Assembly (NCBI GenBank): GCA_030526885.1
Contig: JAUNBV010000122.1
Coordinates: 1 to 5,677, forward strand
Length of the DNA stretch: 5,677 nucleotides
Direction: 5' to 3'
DNA from: Syntrophomonadaceae bacterium
Lineage (GTDB): Bacteria > Bacillota > Syntrophomonadia > Syntrophomonadales > Syntrophomonadaceae
Under the pieces are notes generated by a model. The model made no database searches. It worked only from the letters and a program-made list of their open reading frames with translations, and was not told the origin of the DNA. The position numbers and the translations under genes were made by a program. Shown one piece after another: positions 1-5,677 of this stretch; within the stretch, counting starts at the first letter, position 1; every line of letters begins with the position of its first letter.

Positions 1-816
1 GTCTTGCAGGGTGTCCAGCGCCGTGGGATGGCCGCCGCTCATCAGATGGCGGGGGAAAAACCGCGACAGGTGCAAGGGGATCCAATCGCCGATGGCATCC
101 GCCAGCCAGGAGCATTGGGCGCGCATATCCTCCGGTTTATCATTGAAGCCGGGAATGATAAGGGTAGTCACCTCCACATGGCAATGGCCCGCACTGAGGG
201 CGATGACCTCCTTTACCGCCTGCCAATCGCCGCCCAGCTTGCGATAAGATTCCGCGCTAAAGCATTTCAGGTCAATATTCATGGCGTCCAAATGGGGCAG
301 CAGCTTAAGCAGCGGCGCGGTATTGATAAGGCCGTTAGTCACCGCCACATTTTTCAGCCCGGCGGCATGCACTTTGGCGGCGGTATCGAGCAGGTATTCG
401 TAATTGATCAACGGCTCATTATAGGTATAAGCGACACCGATATTGCCCTGCGGCGTTAGCTCCCCTGCCAGCTCCGCAATCTGCTCCGGCAGCATGGCGC
501 GGTAGGGCGGCACGGCAGCGGAAAGGTGATGATTCTGGCAAAAGGGGCAGCTCATATTGCAGCCCGCCCCGCCCAGCGACAATATCATGCTGCCGGGGTG
601 AAAGCGATACAGCGGCTTTTTTTCGATGGGGTCAAGCGCCAGCGCGGTGATTTGCCCATAGCCGTCCGCGTACATCACCCCGCCCGCGTTTACCCGCGCC
701 CGGCAGCGGCCGCGCTTGCCGTCCGCCAGCACACAGCGGTGAGGGCACAACTCGCACCGCACCCTTGCCGCGCTCAGTTTTTCATACCATAATGCCTCCC
801 GCATGTTATCCGTCAT
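1..816 (-). CDS. amrS: AmmeMemoRadiSam system radical SAM enzyme AmrS (3' end cut by window edge)
   Basis: Reading the minus strand from the ATG at 816-814 gives 272 uninterrupted codons to the window edge with no stop. The C-terminus is missing; family members are usually somewhat over 300 residues. Residues 21-38 hold an N-terminal cysteine cluster (C21, C24, C28, C38, of the CxxCPHxC type). The radical SAM [4Fe-4S] motif CNMSCPFC is at 86-93, giving C86, C90 and C93. YTYNEP (130-135), NIDLKCF (180-186), LIIPGFND (219-226) and PLHLSRFFP (247-255) are strand and SAM-contact segments shared with PflA-like activases and AmrS. The family generates a 5'-deoxyadenosyl radical from SAM; its substrate is not known, and the partner is inferred to be the AmrA product encoded immediately upstream. 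The start overlaps the amrA stop as ATGA, with GAGG 5 nt ahead, so translational coupling is likely. A second in-frame ATG at 804-802 is a less favoured start. The family call is firm; the role is unknown. Confidence 0.93.
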   Translation of the reverse strand, partial: MTDNMREALWYEKLSAARVRCELCPHRCVLADGKRGRCRARVNAGGVMYADGYGQITALALDPIEKKPLYRFHPGSMILSLGGAGCNMSCPFCQNHHLSAAVPPYRAMLPEQIAELAGELTPQGNIGVAYTYNEPLINYEYLLDTAAKVHAAGLKNVAVTNGLINTAPLLKLLPHLDAMNIDLKCFSAESYRKLGGDWQAVKEVIALSAGHCHVEVTTLIIPGFNDKPEDMRAQCSWLADAIGDWIPLHLSRFFPRHLMSGGHPTALDTLQD

Positions 817-2201
817 TTATGCCTCACGACCTCAAACCGCTCGATGGAGTATTTTTCATGCGGGCCGATACCGGCTTTGTCGCAGGCAATGGCTAACTGG
901 CTTTCCACCGTGTCCACCCCTTCCAGCATCGGCAGGAGCAGGCCCCGCCGCCGGCCACTGGTGACGATTACGCCATACCGCTGGGGATCCAGGGCTTCCG
1001 GCCCGCTGACCGGCTCGGCGGCGGACAGCACATCCACACTGTACACTATTTCATCCAACTCATTCGGGCCCACCGAAGCAAAGCGTGGGTCGCGCGCCCC
1101 GGCGCTTATCGCATTGGCTATTACCTCCTGCGCCAGGGTATCGCGGGTGGGGGCGGTAGTGCCGATACATCCGCGCAGTTGCCCATGCTTCTTCAAGGAT
1201 ACGAAAGCCCCCGCTCGTTGCTTTAGAAATTCCTCCGGCAAGCCCTCCGGCAGAGGCATGGCTTTACCGGTTTGCACATAGTATTCCAACGATTGCCGTG
1301 CCAGCCGCACCAGCGCATCCTCCCCCGCCCGGGTAGCGGCTAACGCCTCGCGGTTGCGCTCCTGAAGCCGTTCCAGCAGCAACCGTTGGGAATCGGGGGC
1401 GGCGGGCTTAAACCACGCCACGCCATAGCCTACCCCGAAGGGGCCTTCGTAGGACAGCAGCTCGCTCCTGACCGCCCTGCCGTCAAAAGCTCCCGCCATG
1501 ATTTGAAAGGACCGCAGCCCGCATTCGCCCGCATCATTGCACAGCTGCGTATCCAGCGTGAGAAACGACAAGAAATCCCCCGCCCCCATCGCCGCGGTAA
1601 CCGCTCGGTCAAATTCCGGCCCGGCAGGGTCAAAGCCATAAGGCCCCTTTGCCTTTAAGCGATGGGACAAATCGCCACTGGCCACCACCACCGCGCGCCG
1701 CCCCAGCTTTTCAACGCTTTCGGCCAGCAACATGCCGCAGCGGTAATGTTCCCCCGCGCTCAGCCCGGAGACGGAGACCCGCAGTACCCGGCAGTCGGAA
1801 GATAATGCGGGACTAATATAGTACAGGGGCACGGTGCAACCGTGGTCCAATTCCGGCTCCCGCTGCCCCAGGGTACCGGCGGGAAAATCAATCGCCTTGG
1901 CGGCGGCGGCCACCACCGCGCACAGCTCCGCGTCGTAATTGACCTTAAAGCGGCAGCCGGGCGCGCCAAAACGCGACATATCGCCGGAAGCGGAGTCGCC
2001 GGGGGCAAGGTGGATATAATCAGCATAAGCCACCGCATGAGGGCTGATAAAAATCACCGTGTCGGGCTCCAGCTCCCCGATACGGCGCGCCACCTCCTTA
2101 AGCGCCCTCACCGTATCCATGATCTCCAGTTCCTGTCCGCGTCCCACCGCCGGTATCGCCAACGGCGGATGCGGCACGATACACGCTGCTATTATCGGCA
2201 T
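813..2201 (-). CDS. amrA: LigB/MEMO-like dioxygenase-fold domain fused to AMMECR1 domain (AmmeMemoRadiSam protein A)
   Basis: A 462-residue two-domain protein. Residues 1-265 are a class III extradiol dioxygenase (LigB)/MEMO-type domain: PHPP with H11, ISPH with H55, ELDHG with D119 and H120, SGDLSH with D177 and H180, and GECG with E226 and C227. These match the conserved His/Asp positions that line the metal pocket in LigB and MEMO. Residues 266-292 form a charged, probably helical linker. Residues 293-460 are an AMMECR1 domain with the diagnostic LRGCIG at 342-347, followed by ARDPRF (369-374) and a PHEKYSIERFEV C-terminus. The fused architecture is a known one. No reaction has been demonstrated for the fused protein as far as I know; ring cleavage should not be assumed. 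The start is fixed by a strong Shine-Dalgarno 8 nt upstream. The stop overlaps the amrS start by ATGA, so the two products are probably made together. The protein has no signal peptide or membrane segment, so it is cytoplasmic. Confidence 0.94.
   Translation of the reverse strand: MPIIAACIVPHPPLAIPAVGRGQELEIMDTVRALKEVARRIGELEPDTVIFISPHAVAYADYIHLAPGDSASGDMSRFGAPGCRFKVNYDAELCAVVAAAAKAIDFPAGTLGQREPELDHGCTVPLYYISPALSSDCRVLRVSVSGLSAGEHYRCGMLLAESVEKLGRRAVVVASGDLSHRLKAKGPYGFDPAGPEFDRAVTAAMGAGDFLSFLTLDTQLCNDAGECGLRSFQIMAGAFDGRAVRSELLSYEGPFGVGYGVAWFKPAAPDSQRLLLERLQERNREALAATRAGEDALVRLARQSLEYYVQTGKAMPLPEGLPEEFLKQRAGAFVSLKKHGQLRGCIGTTAPTRDTLAQEVIANAISAGARDPRFASVGPNELDEIVYSVDVLSAAEPVSGPEALDPQRYGVIVTSGRRRGLLLPMLEGVDTVESQLAIACDKAGIGPHEKYSIERFEVVRHK
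822..825 (-). promoter_or_regulatory. Ribosome binding site of amrS inside the amrA 3' end
   Basis: The minus strand reads GTGAGGCATAAATGA: a GAGG core lies 5 nt before the ATG at 816-814, entirely inside the last codons of amrA. This supports the overlapping start over the ATG four codons further in. Confidence 0.6.
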
Positions 2202-2326
2202 AGTTCACACCTCCTCAAAAAAACACCGCCATTATGTATCGCAAGGCTCCTTATCCTTTGATTAGCTGTATGGAAAGCTTGCCCCTTTTAAGCTTAATTG
2301 CATCGGTTTTGGCGGTTTCTATCCGC
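2202..2326. other. 125-bp intergenic spacer between the metallo-hydrolase gene and amrA
   Basis: Beyond the amrA ribosome binding site I find no convincing terminator or -35/-10 pair. Two AAGCTT hexamers, at 2275-2280 and 2290-2295, could pair with each other across 9 nt (each is self-complementary), making only a weak 6-bp stem without a following T tract. A 4-bp GCGG/CCGC stem just after the upstream gene's stop is also too weak to call. Whether amrA has its own promoter or is reached by read-through cannot be decided from sequence. Confidence 0.5.
2210..2215 (-). promoter_or_regulatory. Strong Shine-Dalgarno for amrA
   Basis: AGGAGG on the minus strand, within GAGGAGGTG at 2216-2208, lies 8 nt before the ATG at 2201-2199. 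It matches the anti-SD almost completely and fixes the amrA start. A run of seven T (2223-2217) directly precedes it on the same strand; I see no stable stem in front of the run. Confidence 0.85.
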
Positions 2327-3205
2327 TCATTTCAGCCGATAGATATCTTGGTCCTGTTCGACCTCGCCTTTTTCCACCATGTATTCTAAATGTTTGAGAA
2401 TCATCATGCGCTCGTGCATGCGGTATAACTCTACCCAAGGCTCGTTGAATTTGCCGTAAATGGGCTTTTCCTCCGCGATTTCAATAATGGTGTGCCGGCC
2501 CCGGCGCAGGTGCTTGGCGATAGCTTCCTCGCGCTGGTAGATGATGTTTTCGTAGTCGTGCAGGCGGCGGGGTATGTTTTTATCTATTATCGACCAGTGT
2601 GAACTGACGATTACATCGGGCTGCAGTTCGCCGATACGGTGGATGGAGCGGATGCAATCCCCTACCTGGCTTTGGGTATCCCCGCACCATATGCCAAACT
2701 TGTCCAGGCCGATGTCGCCGGTGAACAGCATACCGTGCTGCGGAAAAGCAAAGCCGCAGTGGCCGGGAGTGTGGCCGGGCAGATGTACCACATCGATGTC
2801 CACATCACCGGTAGACAGGCGCTGTCCGTCCTGCAGGGTGCCGGTAGCGGTGCAGGGGGAATACCAGGCCGCGTCCAAATAGATGGCGCGGATATCGGGT
2901 ATGGGATAGATATCAAAACCCAGTTGCATGAGCTGAAGCTCCGGGCTGGCCGCCAGTTCAATATCCAGCGGGTGCATCAGCATCTCTGCGCCGGGATAGT
3001 ATTGAAAACACTCGCTCACATGGTCGCAATGGCCGTGCGTCATATAGAACGCGTCTATGCGGACATCCTTTAGCTGCTCCATCGGTTCCGGCGCGGGGCT
3101 GCAATCCACCAGCGCGTTTAGTTCATCTTCAATCAGCAACATGTTGCACCACGGAAAGGTACATGCTCCCTCGGTTATACTGATGTGCGGATAGAGTTTT
3201 TTCAT
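2327..3205 (-). CDS. MBL-fold metallo-hydrolase (glyoxalase II/LACTB2-like ligand set), substrate unknown
   Basis: A 292-residue metallo-beta-lactamase-fold protein with a complete binuclear metal site: THGHCDH (H57, H59, D61, H62), PGHTPGH (H145), FTGD (D164) and SSHW (H203). The first strands (residues 5-35) contain TFPWCNMLLIEDELNALVDC, the usual start of the fold. After the last ligand, residues 213-292 form a mainly helical tail ending in ILKHLEYMVEKGEVEQDQDIYRLK. That tail resembles the winged-helix-like C-terminus of LACTB2-type hydrolases, but this is a resemblance by eye. It should hydrolyse an ester, thioester or phosphodiester in the cytoplasm; the family is too broad to name a substrate. 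An in-frame TAA lies a few codons upstream with no other start between, so the ATG at 3205-3203 is kept despite a weak, distant GGG-containing Shine-Dalgarno. It lies 55 bp after mgtE and 125 bp before amrA, all on one strand. Confidence 0.9.
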   Translation of the reverse strand: MKKLYPHISITEGACTFPWCNMLLIEDELNALVDCSPAPEPMEQLKDVRIDAFYMTHGHCDHVSECFQYYPGAEMLMHPLDIELAASPELQLMQLGFDIYPIPDIRAIYLDAAWYSPCTATGTLQDGQRLSTGDVDIDVVHLPGHTPGHCGFAFPQHGMLFTGDIGLDKFGIWCGDTQSQVGDCIRSIHRIGELQPDVIVSSHWSIIDKNIPRRLHDYENIIYQREEAIAKHLRRGRHTIIEIAEEKPIYGKFNEPWVELYRMHERMMILKHLEYMVEKGEVEQDQDIYRLK

Positions 3206-3224
3206 TAACGCTACGATCCCTTTA

Positions 3225-3240
3225 TATACTGCTTAGTATA
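3225..3240. repeat. Perfect 6+4+6 inverted repeat in the mgtE to MBL-hydrolase gap
   Basis: TATACT, GCTT, AGTATA: two perfect 6-bp arms around a 4-nt centre, 20 bp before the hydrolase ATG and 21 bp after the mgtE stop. The right part also resembles a -10 element on the minus strand (TATACT, then TATATAAA), but I find no matching -35 at 16-18 bp. It could be an operator overlapping a promoter, or chance in AT-rich spacer DNA. An all-AT-rich stem without a T tract is unlikely to terminate transcription. Confidence 0.35.
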
Positions 3241-3260
3241 AACAATTCACGGTCATTGAT

Positions 3261-4613
3261 TTACACCAGCAGGAAGACTATTGCCGCCGCAATAATGGCG
3301 TAGATGACTAAGCCTACCACGTCGGTGATGGAGGTGATGAGCGGGTTGCTGGCTACTGCGGGGTCAATGTTGAAGCGGGTGAGCAAAAAGGGAGTAAGAA
3401 TGCCTACCAGATTGGACACGAACACCACCGCCAGCATACTCAGGCCTACGATCAGCCCTACCAGCGGTTCGCCGCTGATGGCCCAGCCGGAAGCAACGCC
3501 CAGTATTCCGGTCAGTATGCCCAGCACGGCGCCGACCAGCATTTCCTTGGAACACACGCCCAGCCATTCGCTGATATGCACATCGTCGGTAGCCAGCGCG
3601 CGCACCATAAGCGTAGCCGCCTGGGCGCCGGCATTGCCGCCGGTGCCGATAAGCATGGGGATGAAGGCTACCAAAAGCGGCAGGGCCAACAGGGCCGATT
3701 CAAAATAGGTGATGACCCCGGCGGAGAGCAAGCTCACGAATATCAACGCCAACAGCCAGCCGATGCGCTTGCTCACCAGTTCTTTCATGCCCAGATCGCT
3801 GTAATACGCTTTCAGGGGAATGACGGCGGCGCTGCGGTGAAAGTCCTCTGTGACCTCCATTTCCGCCACGTCCATGATGTCATCGTGGGTCACCAGCCCC
3901 AGCAGCACCCCGTCCGAATCCACTACCGGCAAGGCCCACACGTCATAGGTCTGGATCTGGTGCACCGCCAGCTCGCGATCGTCAAATGCGGACAGGCTGA
4001 CGAAATTGTAATCCATAATGGTTTCGACCATGGCATTGGGATCGGCCAGGATAAGCAGGGTCAGGTCCAGACCGTCCAAGAGCTTCCAGTCGTTGTCGGT
4101 AACATAGATCGTATGGATGGTCTCGCTCTTATGAGCGCGGCTCCTTATATGCTCCAGTGCCGCCTTTATCGTCCAGTAAGGGCGCACCGCCACATAATCC
4201 GGCGTCATCAGGCGGCCAACGCTTTCCTCGGGATAGCCGAGCAGGAACCGCACTTCTTTCAAATGGTCCGGGCTCAGCAAATTGAGCATACGCTGGGTGG
4301 CCTGCCCCGGCAATTCCTCAAACAGCGCGGTACGGTCGTCCGGGCTCAGATTCGCCAGTATGTAGCGGGTTTCCTCATCGTTTAAGCCCTTTAACAGCGA
4401 ATTGCGCTCCTCTTTATCCAGATACGCAAAAACCTGTGCCGCTATGGCCCGCGTCAGCAGGCGAAACAGGATTACGCGGTCGGAGCTGTTTAAATTATTG
4501 AGCAGCTCGGCCAGATCCGGGATCAGCCATTCCTCCCAGGGCTGCGCCCTCAGTTCCGTGAGGCGTCCCGTTTGTATGAATTCATGGACTATTTCCCGCA
4601 TCTGGGTCTCCAT
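3261..4613 (-). CDS. mgtE: Magnesium transporter MgtE
   Basis: 450 residues, the normal length for MgtE, with all parts in order. Residues 1-125 are the MgtE N-terminal superhelical domain, including the LPGQATQRMLNLLSPDHLKEV segment at 101-121. Residues 136-190 are CBS 1 (starts MTPDYVAV) and 196-250 are CBS 2 (IMDYNFVSLSAFDD to LVTHDDIMDVAE). A connecting helix runs to about 283. Five membrane segments lie near 284-303, 307-325, 356-378, 384-408 and 430-449. The hallmark GTGGNAGAQ is at 323-331 (a one-residue offset is possible). DPAVASNPLITSITDVVG (418-434) contains D431, the position that by family pattern corresponds to the pore aspartate binding Mg2+. It works as a homodimer in the inner membrane, and the CBS/N domains close the channel when Mg2+ is plentiful. 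The start ATG at 4613-4611 has AAGGA 8 nt upstream. It is transcribed divergently from the SRP RNA gene. The leader lacks a recognisable M-box riboswitch. Confidence 0.97.
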   Translation of the reverse strand: METQMREIVHEFIQTGRLTELRAQPWEEWLIPDLAELLNNLNSSDRVILFRLLTRAIAAQVFAYLDKEERNSLLKGLNDEETRYILANLSPDDRTALFEELPGQATQRMLNLLSPDHLKEVRFLLGYPEESVGRLMTPDYVAVRPYWTIKAALEHIRSRAHKSETIHTIYVTDNDWKLLDGLDLTLLILADPNAMVETIMDYNFVSLSAFDDRELAVHQIQTYDVWALPVVDSDGVLLGLVTHDDIMDVAEMEVTEDFHRSAAVIPLKAYYSDLGMKELVSKRIGWLLALIFVSLLSAGVITYFESALLALPLLVAFIPMLIGTGGNAGAQAATLMVRALATDDVHISEWLGVCSKEMLVGAVLGILTGILGVASGWAISGEPLVGLIVGLSMLAVVFVSNLVGILTPFLLTRFNIDPAVASNPLITSITDVVGLVIYAIIAAAIVFLLV

Positions 4614-4621
4614 ATCATAAA

Positions 4622-4630
4622 TCCTTCTTC
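4622..4630 (-). promoter_or_regulatory. Ribosome binding site of mgtE
   Basis: The minus strand reads GAAGAAGGA, with the AAGGA core 8 nt before the ATG at 4613-4611. This favours that ATG over the second in-frame ATG four codons later. Confidence 0.6.
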
Positions 4631-4653
4631 CTAAAGATTAGGCCGATAACTAT

Positions 4654-4682
4654 ATTATGGTGAATAATTGAAGAATTAGCAA
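4654..4682 (-). promoter_or_regulatory. Predicted sigma-A-type promoter of mgtE
   Basis: On the minus strand TTGCTA (4682-4677) and CATAAT (4659-4654) are separated by 17 bp, with 4/6 and 5/6 matches to TTGACA and TATAAT. A start about 7 nt downstream would give an untranslated leader of only about 34 nt, too short for an M-box-type aptamer. Prediction by eye only. Confidence 0.5.
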
Positions 4683-4736
4683 CTTAAAATGTGCGCCGCT
4701 TACCGGAGGAAAATTTTTGGCGCTTTATATCCGCCC
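4683..4736. other. Core of the divergent mgtE / SRP RNA intergenic region
   Basis: Between the two predicted promoters lie 54 bp with no gene. A 5-bp inverted repeat, GCGCC (4693-4697) and GGCGC (4719-4723), flanks AT-rich DNA with an internal AAAATTTT. I searched the mgtE-sense strand for the conserved purine-rich blocks of the M-box and found none. Nothing else is recognisable. Confidence 0.4.
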
Positions 4737-4765
4737 TTGCATTTGCGGTTTAAACACGTTAAAAT
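4737..4765 (+). promoter_or_regulatory. Predicted promoter of the SRP RNA gene
   Basis: TTGCAT (4737-4742), a 17-bp spacer and TAAAAT (4760-4765) fit a housekeeping promoter: the -10 matches 5/6, the -35 only 3/6. Transcription would begin near 4772, which is where the 5' strand of the RNA's terminal helix (GCCGTGC) begins. That agreement strengthens an otherwise ordinary match. Confidence 0.5.
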
Positions 4766-4770
4766 TATGG

Positions 4771-5045
4771 TGCCGTGCTAGACGGGGAGGTAGCGGTGCC
4801 CTGTAACTCGCAATCCGCTACAGCGGGGTTGAATTCCTGGGCCGAGGCTGTATCCTTGTGAGGTCCGGCTTGAGTAAGTGGCGTTGAAGTTTGGGTCCTT
4901 CGCAATGGTACGCTCTGAACCGTGTCAGGTCCGGAAGGAAGCAGCACTAAGGGGTTATCACCATGTGACGAGGGGGAGCCTGAATGGAGTTAACTGCTTC
5001 AGGCAGCGCTCGGAAGGTGCAGTCGGAGCCAGGTGCACGGCTTTT
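4771..5045 (+). ncRNA. ffs: Signal recognition particle RNA, large (Bacillus-type, with Alu domain)
   Basis: The apical helix 8 signature GTCAGGTCCGGAAGGAAGCA starts at 4924, with a GGAA tetraloop at 4933-4936 and the AAGCAGC side of the symmetric loop at 4939-4945. This is the Ffh-binding site. The 5' part GTGCTAGACGGGGAGGTAGC (from 4775) closely matches the B. subtilis scRNA and forms the Alu domain: TAGCGG (4791-4796) pairs with CCGCTA (4815-4820) around a TGTAA turn (4802-4806). The termini pair: GCCGTGC (4772-4778) with GCACGGC (5035-5041), and TTTTT follows. At about 272 nt it is the long form, not the ~114-nt E. coli 4.5S type. The RNA scaffolds SRP with Ffh, targets nascent membrane and secreted proteins to FtsY, and its Alu part can retard elongation. 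The exact ends are estimated (within about 5 nt), and 5' or 3' processing is possible. It sits about 50 bp upstream of dnaX, the classic Bacillota arrangement where the symbol scr is also used. Confidence 0.95.
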
Positions 5046-5075
5046 TCAAAAATAACCGGCGAGGCGGTTGTTTAT
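5042..5075 (+). terminator. Possible terminator region after the SRP RNA
   Basis: TTTTT at 5042-5046 directly follows the closed terminal helix of the SRP RNA. Just beyond, AACCG (5054-5058) can pair with CGGTT (5065-5069) around a 6-nt loop, followed by GTTTATATATT. Either could end the SRP transcript; both stems or tracts are modest, so partial read-through into dnaX is plausible. I see no clear separate dnaX promoter in the remaining gap. Confidence 0.35.
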
Positions 5076-5080
5076 ATATT

Positions 5081-5088
5081 AAGGGAGG
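5081..5088 (+). promoter_or_regulatory. Ribosome binding site of dnaX
   Basis: AAGGGAGG lies 7 nt before the ATG at 5096-5098 and fixes the dnaX start. Confidence 0.8.
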
Positions 5089-5095
5089 CAGGGGC

Positions 5096-5677
5096 ATGAG
5101 CACATATCAGGCTTTATACCGCGTCTGGCGACCGCAGCGTTTTCGGGATATGGTAGGACAGGAACAGAATGTGGCGGCCTTGCGGCATGCGGTGAGAGAC
5201 AACCGTTTAAGCCATGCCTATCTCTTCTGTGGTCCTCGCGGCACCGGCAAGACCAGTCTGGCCAAAATCCTCGCGCGGGCGGTAAACTGCGAAAACCCGC
5301 AGGATGGCGAACCATGCAATGAATGCTCCTCCTGCCGGGACATAGCCAACGGCAGCTTCATGGATGTGATTGAGATCGACGCGGCTTCTAACCGCGGCAT
5401 CGATGAGATTCGCGATCTGCGTGAAAAAGTGCGCATCATGCCCGCCCAGGGCAAGAAAAAGGTTTATATCATCGACGAAGTACACATGCTGACCAACGAA
5501 GCCTTCAACGCCCTGCTCAAAACCTTGGAGGAACCGCCCGGATATATCATTTTCATATTGGCTACCACCGAAGCCCACAAGATACCGGCCACTATTTTAT
5601 CCCGCTGTCAAAAATATAATTTCCGCAACTTCACTTCCCATGAGGTAGTGGATCATATCCGCAAAGTTGCCGCGGCC
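5096..5677 (+). CDS. dnaX: DNA polymerase III subunit tau/gamma DnaX, N-terminal part (cut by window edge)
   Basis: The ATG at 5096 opens 194 codons that run off the right edge without a stop. Full DnaX proteins are commonly 500-600 residues, so this is the AAA+ ATPase core only. Visible elements: the N-terminal YRVWRPQRFRDMVGQE typical of DnaX (8-23); Walker A GPRGTGKTS (46-54); a zinc-binding module with C65, C74, C77 and C80; Walker B VYIIDEVHML (123-132); sensor 1 LATTE (155-159); and the SRC motif (169-171), whose arginine acts in trans in the clamp-loader ring. The product loads the beta sliding clamp and links polymerase, clamp loader and helicase. A programmed frameshift producing gamma, if present, would lie beyond the window. 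It is on the same strand as the SRP RNA and about 50 bp after it. Confidence 0.97.
   Translation, partial: MSTYQALYRVWRPQRFRDMVGQEQNVAALRHAVRDNRLSHAYLFCGPRGTGKTSLAKILARAVNCENPQDGEPCNECSSCRDIANGSFMDVIEIDAASNRGIDEIRDLREKVRIMPAQGKKKVYIIDEVHMLTNEAFNALLKTLEEPPGYIIFILATTEAHKIPATILSRCQKYNFRNFTSHEVVDHIRKVAAA

Noticed and set aside
4..459. Open frame of 151 codons on the plus strand at the left edge
   Set aside because: It lies opposite amrS, whose radical SAM motifs are in the minus frame. The plus product has no recognisable motif.
1842..2261. Plus-strand frame crossing the amrA start
   Set aside because: Antisense to the conserved LigB/MEMO domain; Arg/His-rich composition and no ribosome binding site.
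2275..2295. Paired AAGCTT hexamers as a terminator after the hydrolase gene
   Set aside because: Only a 6-bp AT-rich stem, a 9-nt loop and no T tract on the transcribed strand. Kept only as a remark in the spacer entry.
3576..4385. Long open frame (269 codons) on the plus strand opposite mgtE
   Set aside because: It is antisense to a complete, fully recognisable MgtE, its product is rich in His/Gln/Arg with no domain pattern, and it lacks a ribosome binding site. It is a by-product of GC-rich codon use.
4717..4806. Small TTG-started frame (29 codons) with GGAGGA 6 nt upstream
   Set aside because: The Shine-Dalgarno match is tempting, but the frame runs through the SRP RNA promoter into the SRP RNA itself and would have no transcript from the predicted start near 4772.
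4878..5099. Open frames on both strands inside the SRP RNA region (4878-5099 plus, 4765-4947 minus)
   Set aside because: The stretch is a structured RNA with the helix 8 and Alu signatures; the frames have no support.

Overview
The window looks like chromosomal DNA of a GC-rich member of the Bacillota, probably Clostridia-like. Three things point that way: a long, Alu-domain-bearing SRP RNA directly upstream of dnaX (the scr-dnaX order of Bacillota), strong AGGAGG-type ribosome binding sites, and a LigB-AMMECR1 fusion protein of the kind found in anaerobic Clostridia. Genus cannot be named from sequence alone. Both window edges cut through real genes.

Minus-strand block, read from about 4650 down to 1: mgtE (CBS-regulated Mg2+ transporter), a metallo-beta-lactamase-fold hydrolase with all metal ligands intact, amrA (a class III extradiol-dioxygenase/MEMO-like domain fused to an AMMECR1 domain), and amrS (a radical SAM enzyme, its 3' end cut by the window edge). 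amrA and amrS overlap by an ATGA stop/start and together carry the complete three-domain 'AmmeMemoRadiSam' set. That system is widely conserved, its members have human homologues (AMMECR1, MEMO1), and to my knowledge no reaction has been assigned to it. It is the most interesting content here.

Strand switch, 4614 to about 4771: an AT-richer divergent intergenic region. It holds a plausible sigma-A-type promoter for mgtE on the minus strand and one for the SRP RNA on the plus strand. No M-box (Mg2+) riboswitch is visible, although such leaders often control Mg2+ transporters in Bacillota.

Plus-strand block, about 4771 to the right edge: the SRP RNA (about 272 nt, with the GGAA-capped helix 8 signature), then dnaX (DNA polymerase III tau/gamma subunit), truncated after its AAA+ core. 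These are housekeeping functions: co-translational protein targeting and replisome clamp loading.

No tRNA, rRNA, CRISPR array, insertion sequence or phage feature is visible. The coding strands are continuous without frameshifts, so nothing suggests a recent insertion.
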